Shown here: positions 9,054-16,629 of the stretch, piece after piece
Layout of the letters: the number at the start of each line of letters is the position of its first letter
Numbering within the stretch: the stretch's first letter is position 1
Assembly (NCBI RefSeq): GCF_900188035.1
Contig: NZ_FZNN01000004.1
Span: 62,001 to 126,000, forward strand
Source of the DNA: Puniceibacterium sediminis
GTDB taxonomy: Bacteria; Pseudomonadota; Alphaproteobacteria; Rhodobacterales; Rhodobacteraceae
Length of the DNA: 64,000 nt
Direction: 5' to 3'
Position numbers and translations under genes: made by a program
The notes under the pieces: model-generated
What the model was told of the DNA's origin: nothing
What the model saw: the letters and a program-made list of their open reading frames with translations, nothing else
The model's database searches: none

Positions 9054-9947
9054 ATGAGCCAGCCCCCAGATATCCTTTGCATCGGTTCCGTCCTTTGGGA
9101 CGTGATCGGCCGATCCGCCAGCGTCATGGCCCGGGGCAGTGATGTGCCCGGCCGCATCATCCGACTGCCCGGCGGTGTGGCGCTGAACATAGCAATGACA
9201 CTGGTGCGGTTTGGCCTGCGACCCGGTCTTTTGTCCGCTGTGGGGCGCGACCCCGAAGGTGACGAGCTGACCGACGCCTGCGCGCATCTGGGGCTGGACA
9301 CGGCGCATATCTATCGGTCCGAGGATCTGCCGACTGACCGTTACATGGCGGTCGAGGGTGCCAACGGGTTGATCGCTGCCATTGCCGATGCCCATTCGCT
9401 GGAGGCGGCCGGGGCCAAGATCCTGCGTCCGCTGACAAATGGCCCGCTGGGCAGCAGCGATGCGCCCTACCCCGGGCCGATTGCGCTCGATGGGAACCTC
9501 ACCGAATCCCTGCTGGATGAAATCGCCCGCAGTCCGGCATTTTGCGCCGCCGATCTGCGCATCGCACCTGCGTCCCCCGGCAAAGCCGAACGGCTGCTAC
9601 CGTTTCTGCGTTCGGGTCGCGGCACGCTTTATGTCAACCTCGAAGAGGCAGGCCTGCTGTGCCAGAACCGCTTTGACACTGCGCCCGAGGCGGCGGCGGC
9701 CCTGCTATCCCGCGGTGCGGCGCGCGCGCTGGTCACCGACGGAGGCGAGGTCACCTGCGATGGCCACCCCGACGGCATCCTGTCGCGCCGCCCGCCCGAA
9801 GTTCTTGTGACACGCGTCACCGGTGCCGGTGACACCTTCATGGCCGCGCATATCGCCGCCGAATTTGGCGGAGCGGACCGCGACACGGCGCTCGTGCGCG
9901 CGCTGGATGCGGCGGCGGCCTATGTTTCGGGTGATACACCGTCCTGA
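9054..9947 (+). CDS. psuK: PfkB-family kinase, probably pseudouridine kinase
   Basis: Phosphorylates a sugar or nucleoside; with psuG directly downstream the natural substrate is pseudouridine, giving pseudouridine 5'-phosphate. The 297-residue product has the PfkB fold: N-terminal CIGSVLWDVIGR, the substrate GG motif PGGVALNIAMTLVRFG, and the C-terminal ATP/catalytic motif TRVTGAGDTFMAAH, with the catalytic Asp of GAGD. It is divergent from the PLP enzyme across a 114-base gap and 120 bases upstream of psuG. No nucleoside transporter is adjacent. The family is certain; the pseudouridine assignment rests on the neighbour. Confidence 0.87.
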   Translation: MSQPPDILCIGSVLWDVIGRSASVMARGSDVPGRIIRLPGGVALNIAMTLVRFGLRPGLLSAVGRDPEGDELTDACAHLGLDTAHIYRSEDLPTDRYMAVEGANGLIAAIADAHSLEAAGAKILRPLTNGPLGSSDAPYPGPIALDGNLTESLLDEIARSPAFCAADLRIAPASPGKAERLLPFLRSGRGTLYVNLEEAGLLCQNRFDTAPEAAAALLSRGAARALVTDGGEVTCDGHPDGILSRRPPEVLVTRVTGAGDTFMAAHIAAEFGGADRDTALVRALDAAAAYVSGDTPS

Positions 9948-10067
9948 CACACAGGCTCTGCTGTCGGCAAGGCCGCAAGCCAAATGGCACCATCCGCCAC
10001 CTCGACACCGTTGCACTAACCGGGGTATCCCCCCTTAACTTCTGCGTGCCGATAAAAGGACCCATCC

Positions 10068-10976
10068 ATGCCGCTGTTCCATCTCTCCCCCGCCGTCGCC
10101 GCAGCCCTGTCGGAAAAGCGCGCCGTTGTCGCGCTGGAATCCACAATCATCACCCATGGCATGCCCTGGCCGCAGAACCTTGAGGTTGCCCGCAAGATCG
10201 AATCTGTCGTGCGCGAGAACGGTGCCGAACCTGCCACCATTGCGGTGATCGACGGGCGGCTTTGCATTGGCCTTGAGGATGCCCAGATCGAGGCGCTGGC
10301 ACAGGCGCGCGGCGTTGCAAAATTAAGCCGGGCCGATATGGCGGTCTGCATGGCCGAAGGGCGCACCGGCGCCACCACGGTCGCGGCCACGATGATTGCG
10401 GCGCAGCTGGCAGGTATTCAGGTCTTTGCCACCGGCGGCATCGGCGGCGTTCACAAGGGGGCGGAATCGTCGTTTGATATATCTGCGGACCTGCGTGAAC
10501 TGGCCCAGACCGCTGTCACGGTTATTGCGGCCGGCGCAAAGGCCATCCTTGACCTGCCCAAGACTCTTGAGGTGCTTGAAACCCTGGGTGTGCCCGTTAT
10601 CGCCTATGGTCAGGATCAGCTGCCGGCCTTCTGGTCGCGCTCTGCCGGGCTGCGCGCGCCGCTGCGGTTGGATTCGGCTGCGGCTATCGCGCGGGCACAT
10701 CGGATGCGCGGCGCCCTTGGCCTGCCGGGCGGTCAGCTGATTGCCAACCCAATTCCCGACGAGGCCGAGATTGCGCGCGCCGAACTTACCCCCGTGATTG
10801 CCAAGGCGACACAGGATGCGGCCGACCACGGCATCACCGGCAAGGATCTGACACCCTACCTGCTGCAACGGATTTACGAGTTGACAGATGGTCGTTCGCT
10901 TGACGCGAATATCGCGCTGGTTCTAAACAATGCGCGTCTGGGCGCCGAAATCGCCTGCGAACTTGCCAAGGATTGA
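10068..10976 (+). CDS. psuG: Pseudouridine-5'-phosphate glycosidase
   Basis: Cleaves the C-C glycosidic bond of pseudouridine 5'-phosphate to uracil and ribose 5-phosphate, a cytoplasmic salvage reaction needing a divalent metal. The 302-residue length matches the family. Diagnostic stretches are VALESTIITHGMPWPQN near residue 23, ARADM-like SRADMAVCMA, the glycine-rich FATGGIGGVHKGAE, and the lysine/aspartate segment AGAKAILDLPKTLE. With psuK it makes a two-step pathway returning RNA-derived pseudouridine to central metabolism. The start follows AAAAGGA in the 120-base psuK-psuG gap. Confidence 0.95.
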   Translation: MPLFHLSPAVAAALSEKRAVVALESTIITHGMPWPQNLEVARKIESVVRENGAEPATIAVIDGRLCIGLEDAQIEALAQARGVAKLSRADMAVCMAEGRTGATTVAATMIAAQLAGIQVFATGGIGGVHKGAESSFDISADLRELAQTAVTVIAAGAKAILDLPKTLEVLETLGVPVIAYGQDQLPAFWSRSAGLRAPLRLDSAAAIARAHRMRGALGLPGGQLIANPIPDEAEIARAELTPVIAKATQDAADHGITGKDLTPYLLQRIYELTDGRSLDANIALVLNNARLGAEIACELAKD

Positions 10977-11114
10977 ACCCTTTGCCACCGCAAACCAGCG
11001 GAGTTGCACATGAAACGACCAACTGCCTGCCTTGGATGCAAGTGAAGGTCGCGCGACCATTGTAGAAGCCCGCGCGACTCCCTAGATTGCGCGTAAATCC
11101 TTGAAAGCGCGCGC

Positions 11115-11804
11115 ATGAACACTCCCTTCGATCCGACGACCCCCCGGCGCCCCGGGCTGCTGGCCAAGATTCGCGCCAGCTTTCTGACCGGGCTCGTGGT
11201 GATCGCGCCCGTAGGGCTTACCATCTGGCTGATCTGGACTGTGATCGGCTGGATCGACGGATTTGTTCTGCCGCTGGTGCCGGCGCGCTTCAATCCCGAA
11301 GAATATATCGGCATCAACCTGCGCGGCATCGGGGTGATCTTTTTCCTGGTGTTCACTGTTGCGGTGGGTTGGATCGCCAAGGGGCTGATCGGTCGGTCGC
11401 TGATCCGCTTTGCCGAAAGCCTGGTAAACCGGATGCCGGTCGTCCGTTCGATCTACAGCGGGGTCAAGCAGATCGCCGAAACGGTGTTTGTCCAGTCCGA
11501 CCGCAGCTTTGAAAAGGCCTGTCTGATCCAGTATCCGCGCAAGGGGATATGGGCCATCGGGTTTGTGTCGACACAGGCGCGTGGCGAAATTGCCCGTCGG
11601 GCCGAGGTCGGTGGCGAGCTCATTTCGGTCTTTGTGCCAACCACGCCGAACCCGACTTCGGGGTTTCTGCTGTTCTTCCCCGCCGAAGATGTGATCGAAC
11701 TTGATATGAGCATAGAGGATGCCGCCAAACTGGTGATTTCGGCCGGCCTTGTTTATCCGAATGCCAAAGACCCCAGTCAGCCACCTGCCCGGCTGGTGTC
11801 TTAG
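11115..11804 (+). CDS. DUF502 family membrane protein
   Basis: A 229-residue inner-membrane protein of unknown function. Two strong membrane segments are visible: about residues 17-45 (ASFLTGLVVIAPVGLTIWLI) and 70-95 (GVIFFLVFTVAVGWIAKG). These are followed by the family signature RMPVVRSIYSGVKQIAE and a soluble, largely beta C-terminal half (VFVPTTPNPTSGFLLFFPAEDV). Start ATG 11115 is the first in frame. It is 138 bases after psuG on the same strand and convergent with the patatin gene (9-base gap). DUF502 proteins are widespread in Gram-negative bacteria, but no biochemical role is established. Confidence 0.88.
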   Translation: MNTPFDPTTPRRPGLLAKIRASFLTGLVVIAPVGLTIWLIWTVIGWIDGFVLPLVPARFNPEEYIGINLRGIGVIFFLVFTVAVGWIAKGLIGRSLIRFAESLVNRMPVVRSIYSGVKQIAETVFVQSDRSFEKACLIQYPRKGIWAIGFVSTQARGEIARRAEVGGELISVFVPTTPNPTSGFLLFFPAEDVIELDMSIEDAAKLVISAGLVYPNAKDPSQPPARLVS

Positions 11805-11813
11805 GCTCCGGCC

Positions 11814-12854
11814 CTACTGGAACTTGGCCCGCAGATCGGCTGTTTGGCGCACGTTCAGATCCGCGCGGTGATCCTTTAGAAACGCGCCAGCCGCGCGCCG
11901 CCCGGCCTCTTTCAGCTGGGCAAGCACCGAAGGCACCGGGATCGTCTTGGTCGCGACAGACAGATCGTTCATCAACTCATCATCCGCGATCATGTGCACC
12001 AGAACCTGCTTCATCGCCCCATGGTGCAAGGTGCCCTGCCCCAACAGACGCTGGACAAACTCGATGGCACGAAGTTCGCGCAACAGCGAAGAGTTGAAGC
12101 TGATCTCATTGATGCGGTTCTGGATTTCAGTCGCGGTAACCGGCACATGGTCGCGGACCAGCGGGTTGATGTTGATCACCACGATATCCTCTGGAAGATG
12201 GCGGGCAAACAACGGGAAAAGGGCCGGGTTACCGGTATAGCCGCCGTCCCAGAACGCTTCGGTCAGCCCGGTTTCGGGGTCTTCAACCTCGACCGCCTGG
12301 AACAGGGTCGGCAGACAGGCCGAAGCCATGATTGATGCCGCGGTGATCCCGTCGCGGGAAAAGACACGGACCTTGCCGTTGCGCACGTTGGTGGCGCAGA
12401 TATGTAGCTCGGGTCCCGTTTCGGAACAGACCCTGTCAAAGGTGAACTGGCTGACGATGCGTTCAAGCGGATTCTTGTAAAGTGGTCCCCAGGCGTAGGG
12501 TGACATGTTCCGCCCGAGGGAGTCGCCAATAAGGTAGGGCAGCGAATGTGACAGGCCATGACTGACAAAGGATGGTTCTGGCAGCCAGGCGTTGAGCCAT
12601 TCGGGTAGCCCGGGATGTTCGATTGCGCCGATTTGTGCCCAGAGCCAGTCCAGATTTTCGCGCGCGCCTTCCCGCCCGCCAGACATGAGCCCGGCCTTGA
12701 GCGCGGCCGCGTTCAGGGCTCCGGCAGAGGTTCCGGAAATCGCTGCAATCTCGATCCCCTCGTCCTCAAGCAGCCTGTCGAGCACACCCCAGGTAAAAGC
12801 GCCGTGCGCGCCGCCGCCCTGCAAGGCCAGATTGATCCGTTTTACATCATCCAC
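11814..12854 (-). CDS. Patatin-like phospholipase/lipase
   Basis: Serine acyl hydrolase with the patatin Ser-Asp dyad, 346 residues. The oxyanion-hole motif GGGAHGAF is at about residues 12-19, the nucleophile is in GTSAG near residue 40, and the catalytic Asp lies in WDGGYTGNP around residue 212. The C-terminal third resembles the DUF3734 extension of bacterial patatins. I chose GTG 12854, which has a GAAGGA site 8 bases upstream; the open frame further upstream overlaps bdhA. It lies 59 bases downstream of bdhA on the same strand. That pairing suggests action on stored polyhydroxybutyrate or lipids, which is inference. Confidence 0.87.
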   Translation of the reverse strand: MDDVKRINLALQGGGAHGAFTWGVLDRLLEDEGIEIAAISGTSAGALNAAALKAGLMSGGREGARENLDWLWAQIGAIEHPGLPEWLNAWLPEPSFVSHGLSHSLPYLIGDSLGRNMSPYAWGPLYKNPLERIVSQFTFDRVCSETGPELHICATNVRNGKVRVFSRDGITAASIMASACLPTLFQAVEVEDPETGLTEAFWDGGYTGNPALFPLFARHLPEDIVVININPLVRDHVPVTATEIQNRINEISFNSSLLRELRAIEFVQRLLGQGTLHHGAMKQVLVHMIADDELMNDLSVATKTIPVPSVLAQLKEAGRRAAGAFLKDHRADLNVRQTADLRAKFQ

Positions 12855-12913
12855 GGCCTGTCCTTCTTTTTCTCGAATTGTGCCGGGGGCGCTGCCCTCC
12901 ACACCGACACGCG

Positions 12914-13687
12914 TCAAAGCGCGGTCCAGCCACCATCCACGCTGATCGTCGTGCCGGTGATCTGTGCCGCTGCGTCCGAACACAGGAAGACCGCCGTCCC
13001 GCCCAGCTGCTGCACGGTTGCAAACTCCTTGGAGGGCTGGCGGTCCAGCATCACCTTCTTGATCACCTCTTCGCGGCCCATGTTGTATTTCTTCATCGTG
13101 TCGGGGATCTGCGCCTCGACCAGCGGGGTCAGCACATAGCCCGGGCAGATCGCATTGCAGGTGATATGCTCCTGCGCGGTTTCAAGCGCGGTTGTCTTGG
13201 AAAAGCCGACGATGCCGTGCTTGGCCGCGATATAGGCCGATTTGTACGGGCTTGCCGTCAAGCCGTGTGCCGAGGCGATGTTGATCACGCGGCCCCATGC
13301 GGCCTTGCGCATCATCGGCAAGGCAGCTGCCGTCGTGTGAAAGGCCGAGCTCAGGTTGATCGCGATGATCGCGTCCCATTTTTCGACCGGAAAATCCTCG
13401 ATCGGGGCCACATGCTGAATCCCGGCGTTGTTGACCAGAATATCGCAGCGCCCGGCGGTTTCGATCAGCGCGCGACACTCGGCGCCTTTGGACATGTCGG
13501 CCTTGATGTAGCGCACCGTTACGCCGTGTTCTTTGGCCATCGCTTCGGCCAGTTTGTGATCCTCGTCGCTATCCGTGAACGAATTCAGCACGATATCCGC
13601 CCCGGCGCGGGCAAGCTCATGGGCGATTCCCAGCCCGATTCCCGAATTGGAACCAGTGATGATGGCGGTCTTGTCTTTCAATGTCAT
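12914..13687 (-). CDS. bdhA: D-3-hydroxybutyrate dehydrogenase
   Basis: Short-chain dehydrogenase (257 residues) oxidising 3-hydroxybutyrate to acetoacetate with NAD+, the usual exit step from polyhydroxybutyrate. The nucleotide fold TGSNSGIGLGIA is at residues ~11-22, NNAG at ~90, the catalytic Ser in NIASAHG, and Tyr/Lys in SAYIAAKHG. The segment QHVAPIEDFPVEKWDAIIAIN and the C-terminal end GTTISVDGGWTAL are typical of bacterial hydroxybutyrate dehydrogenases rather than acetoacetyl-CoA reductases. It is followed by the patatin gene, probably in one operon. Its upstream region ends against the terminator of the predicted small RNA. Confidence 0.9.
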   Translation of the reverse strand: MTLKDKTAIITGSNSGIGLGIAHELARAGADIVLNSFTDSDEDHKLAEAMAKEHGVTVRYIKADMSKGAECRALIETAGRCDILVNNAGIQHVAPIEDFPVEKWDAIIAINLSSAFHTTAAALPMMRKAAWGRVINIASAHGLTASPYKSAYIAAKHGIVGFSKTTALETAQEHITCNAICPGYVLTPLVEAQIPDTMKKYNMGREEVIKKVMLDRQPSKEFATVQQLGGTAVFLCSDAAAQITGTTISVDGGWTAL

Positions 13688-13792
13688 GTGGGACGCTCCA
13701 ATGGACTGTGCACGTGCAGCATAGCACGCCGACTTAGCAAAATAAGGTGTTAATGAAGTATTAATGCTCCCCGGCCGATGAAAATCAGGCCA

Positions 13793-13867
13793 AAAAAAAC
13801 GCCCGCGCGAAGCGGGCGTTAAGTTATTGAGGCAGGTTTCATACAGGCAAGAAACCTATCGAGCAGT
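13793..13867 (-). ncRNA. Candidate ~75-nt small RNA with intrinsic terminator
   Basis: No protein gene explains this stretch. Reading the minus strand there is a predicted start near 13867, a 7-bp hairpin AGGTTTC/GAAACCT (13851-13857 with 13834-13840) with a 10-base loop TTGCCTGTAT, a single-stranded linker, then a strong terminator: ACGCCCGC, loop TTCGC, GCGGGCGT and eight Ts (13792-13820). A well-spaced promoter lies just upstream (separate entry). This is the typical architecture of a trans-acting small RNA. I do not recognise a named family. Alternatively the terminator could serve a short antisense transcript of the next gene's leader. Confidence 0.6.
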
Positions 13868-13873
13868 GAGCTT

Positions 13874-13902
13874 GTTATAGGCCTTTCTCCGCTGCTGGCC
13901 AA
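13874..13902 (-). promoter_or_regulatory. Predicted promoter of the small RNA
   Basis: On the minus strand TTGGCC (13902-13897) and TATAAC (13879-13874) are separated by exactly 17 bases, close to the sigma-70 consensus. They stand 7 bases ahead of the proposed RNA start. The spacing and the strong terminator 55 bases further on support a discrete transcription unit. Confidence 0.5.
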
Positions 13903-13981
13903 GCTAAAAGTTTGAAAAGGAAAGAATCCCCGGCTATTCTGTTGGCAATGAAAACAAGAGCAGACAGGGACGGTTGCCAGA

Positions 13982-15796
13982 ATGGCCCCAGAGATTTTTT
14001 CAATCCTCCGGCGCAGTTGCGCCGTTATCGCACTCATTTGCACGGGTGCGTCCGCCTCGGCTGAACCACAGCATGGCATAGCTATGTATGGCGATCCTGC
14101 CCTACCACCGGATTTTGTGTCCCTTCCCTATGCAAACCCGGATGCCCCGACAGGTGGGCGTATCGTAAATGGCGAGGTCGGCAGTTTTGACAGCCTCAAT
14201 CCGCACATCCTGAAAGGCACTGTTCCATGGCAACTGGCGTCCTTGGGATACGAGTCGCTGATGGGCCGGTCCTGGGATGAACCCTTTACGCTGTACGGTC
14301 TTTTGGCCGAATCAATCGACGTCGGGCCGAATCGCGAGTGGGCCGAATTTACCCTGCGTCCGGAGGCGAGGTTTTCCGATGGCACCCCGGTCACCATCGA
14401 AGATGTGCTGTGGTCCTATGAAACACTCGGCACCAAGGGCCACCCGCGCTATGCCGGGACCTGGGCCAAGGTTGCGTCCATGGAGCAGACCGGCCCGCGT
14501 TCCGTGCGGTTCACTTTTGGGGTCGAGGATCGTGAACTTGCGCTGATCATCGGAATGCGTCCGATCCTGAAAAAGGCACAGTGGGAGGGGCACGATTTTG
14601 CCGCCTCGGGTATCGACATGATCCCCATTGGCACCTCACCCTATGTCATCGACAGCTTTGAGGCGGGCCGCTACGTCGCGCTAAAGCGCAATCCGGATTA
14701 CTGGGGCCGCGACCTGCCGTTCATGGCGGGACAGGCCAATCTTGACGAGATCCGGATGGAATTCTACGGCGACAGCCAGGTGATGTTCGAGGCGTTCAAG
14801 GCCGGTGAGCTGAATTCACTGCGCGAAAACAACGCCGAAAAGTGGGACACCCAGTACAACTTTCCGGCGGTCGAGCAGGGCGATGTGGTGAAATCGGTGA
14901 TCCCGCACCAACGCCCGTCAGGCATGACAGGGTTTGTGATGAACACCCGCCGCGATGCGTTCAAGGACTGGCGCGTTCGTGACGCGATGATCCATGCCTT
15001 CAACTTTGAATTCATCAACGAGACAATGACCGGTGGCAAACAGCCACGGATCACCTCGTATTTCTCGAATTCTGTGCTGGGTATGGATGATGGTCCCGCA
15101 ACGGGCCGGGTCGAAGAATTGCTTACGCCCTTTGCTGACCAGCTTTTGCCCGGCGCGATGGAGGGCTATGCCCTGCCAGTTGGTGACGGCAGTTTGCGCA
15201 ACAGGGCCAATATCGGCAAGGCGATGGAGCTTATGGAGCAAGCTGGCTGGTCGATTGATGCGGGCCGGATGGTGAACGGCGATGGCAATCCCTTTGCGTT
15301 CGACATCCTGTTGCCGCAGGGCATGACTGAGGAACAGTCGATCATCGACCTCTACGTGCAGGCGCTTGAGCGGATGGGGATCACACCGACGATCACCACC
15401 ATCGACCCTGCGCAGTATCAGGAGCGCACGAACAGCTACGATTTCGACATGACCTATTACCGGCGCGGCCTGTCCCTGAGCCCAGGAAACGAACAGAAGC
15501 TTTACTGGGGGGCGCGTGGCGTGACAGAGCCGGGTTCGCGCAACCTGATGGGAATGGACTCTGCGGCGGCAGAGGCGTTGATCGACGTGCTGCTGAACGC
15601 CCGTGACCGGGATGACTTTGTCGCGGCCACAAAGGCGCTTGACCGGGTGTTGACGACAGGGCGCTATGTGATCCCGATCTATCAGTGGAACGTGAGCCGG
15701 ATTGCCCATGCAAAAGAACTGAAATATCCAGAGAGATTGCCGATCTACGGCGACTGGTCCGGTTGGCACCCGGATGTCTGGTGGTATGAGGAGTAA
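13982..15796 (+). CDS. ABC transporter substrate-binding protein, peptide/YejA type
   Basis: Periplasmic solute-binding protein of family 5 (DppA/OppA/YejA), 604 residues with a Sec signal peptide ending near SASA at about residue 27. Mature landmarks are MYGDPALPPDFVSLPYANPD, DSLNPHILKG, RPEARFSDGTPVTIEDVLWS (read in parts) and the C-terminal YPERLPIYGDWSGWHPDVWW, which resemble the YejA subgroup linked to microcin-C-like and oligopeptide uptake. There are no permease or ATPase genes next to it, so it must pair with a transporter encoded elsewhere or act as a receptor. A small entericidin-like gene follows after 6 bases. Ligand unknown. Confidence 0.88.
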   Translation: MAPEIFSILRRSCAVIALICTGASASAEPQHGIAMYGDPALPPDFVSLPYANPDAPTGGRIVNGEVGSFDSLNPHILKGTVPWQLASLGYESLMGRSWDEPFTLYGLLAESIDVGPNREWAEFTLRPEARFSDGTPVTIEDVLWSYETLGTKGHPRYAGTWAKVASMEQTGPRSVRFTFGVEDRELALIIGMRPILKKAQWEGHDFAASGIDMIPIGTSPYVIDSFEAGRYVALKRNPDYWGRDLPFMAGQANLDEIRMEFYGDSQVMFEAFKAGELNSLRENNAEKWDTQYNFPAVEQGDVVKSVIPHQRPSGMTGFVMNTRRDAFKDWRVRDAMIHAFNFEFINETMTGGKQPRITSYFSNSVLGMDDGPATGRVEELLTPFADQLLPGAMEGYALPVGDGSLRNRANIGKAMELMEQAGWSIDAGRMVNGDGNPFAFDILLPQGMTEEQSIIDLYVQALERMGITPTITTIDPAQYQERTNSYDFDMTYYRRGLSLSPGNEQKLYWGARGVTEPGSRNLMGMDSAAAEALIDVLLNARDRDDFVAATKALDRVLTTGRYVIPIYQWNVSRIAHAKELKYPERLPIYGDWSGWHPDVWWYEE

Positions 15797-15802
15797 GAGC
15801 AA

Positions 15803-15919
15803 ATGGTGAAGAAAATCACGGTAACGATGGTTTTGGCGCTGCTTGCGGGCTGCGCCACTGTGGATGGCGTGGGGCAGGACATATCGGGTGGTGCGCGGAC
15901 CGTGCAAAGCTGGTTCTAG
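15803..15919 (+). CDS. Entericidin-like small lipoprotein
   Basis: A 38-codon gene: MVKKITVTMVLALLAGC, then ATVDGVGQDISGGARTVQ and SWF. The lipobox LLAGC places a lipidated Cys at residue 17 after a short charged-hydrophobic signal. The following T-V-x-G-x-G-x-D-I pattern matches the EcnA/EcnB entericidin family. Entericidins are tiny membrane lipoproteins linked to stress-induced lysis in enterics, but most family members are uncharacterised. It begins 6 bases after the stop of the binding-protein gene, with GGAG inside that gene's end as ribosome-binding site, so the two are co-transcribed. Function beyond membrane lipoprotein is not certain. Confidence 0.8.
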   Translation: MVKKITVTMVLALLAGCATVDGVGQDISGGARTVQSWF

Positions 15920-15940
15920 ACAACTGCGCCGTCTGCCGCC

Positions 15941-16564
15941 CTACGGCAGCGATGTTACCCAGAGGATGGTGGCATCCTCTTCGCTGACCGACACGACGTT
16001 GTGCCCCATGGTCGCGTCGTAATAGGCGCTGTCGCCGCGACGCATCTCGATAGGCTCGTAAAACTCTGTGTAGAGCTGGATCACTCCGGTCAGCACATAA
16101 AGGAATTCTTCGCCGTCGTGCCGCACCCAGCCGTCGAATTCGCTCATATCGCGCGCCCTGATGCGCGCGCGATATGGCACCATCTGCTTTTTGGTCAAGG
16201 TCTCGGCCAGCAGCTCATGTTCATAAGTCGTGGTCGCGAGGTGCGTTCCGGCCCCTGCCTTTGTAACTGCCAGGCGCCCGTTCACCTGCTCGCGCTGCGG
16301 CGGAGTGAACAGTTGCGGCACGGAAATCTGCAGCCCCACGGCCAACTTCTTGAGCGCATCGTAGGTTGGCGACATCTGCCCGTTTTCGATCTTGGACAGG
16401 GTGGAACGTGCCAGCCCCGCCTGCCGCGCCGCCTGCTCCAGCGTCCAGTTGCGCGCCTTGCGCAACTCGCGCACACGCGTGCCAAGGTTCAGCGGCTCGG
16501 CGCTTTCCTCTGTTCCGGTGTCCCGGCTGAGTCGGATCGGAGATTTGGGGTCACTGGACGTCAT
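15941..16564 (-). CDS. XRE-family regulator with cupin sensor domain
   Basis: A 207-residue transcription factor. The helix-turn-helix spans about residues 28-82 (RVRELRKARNWTLEQAAR, then AGLARSTLSKIENGQMSPTY). A C-terminal cupin barrel occupies about 125-205 with the metal-type motif HDGEEFLYVLTG and GDSAYYDATMGH. Members of this class sense a small metabolite and repress a neighbouring gene, often for polyamine, amino-acid or acyl metabolism. It is divergent from the acyl-CoA ligase gene across ~65 bases, so that gene is the likely target, and convergent with the entericidin gene. The effector is unknown. Confidence 0.88.
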   Translation of the reverse strand: MTSSDPKSPIRLSRDTGTEESAEPLNLGTRVRELRKARNWTLEQAARQAGLARSTLSKIENGQMSPTYDALKKLAVGLQISVPQLFTPPQREQVNGRLAVTKAGAGTHLATTTYEHELLAETLTKKQMVPYRARIRARDMSEFDGWVRHDGEEFLYVLTGVIQLYTEFYEPIEMRRGDSAYYDATMGHNVVSVSEEDATILWVTSLP

Positions 16565-16629
16565 GGCAACGTCATAGGCCGGCTTGCGCAGGCTTGCAAG
16601 AATCCAAGGGGCGGCGTAAGCCTCTGATC

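Noticed and set aside
13819-14079. 86-codon frame on the minus strand next to the terminator
   Set aside because: It overlaps the start of the binding-protein gene and ends at the small-RNA terminator; the RNA explanation fits promoter and stems better.
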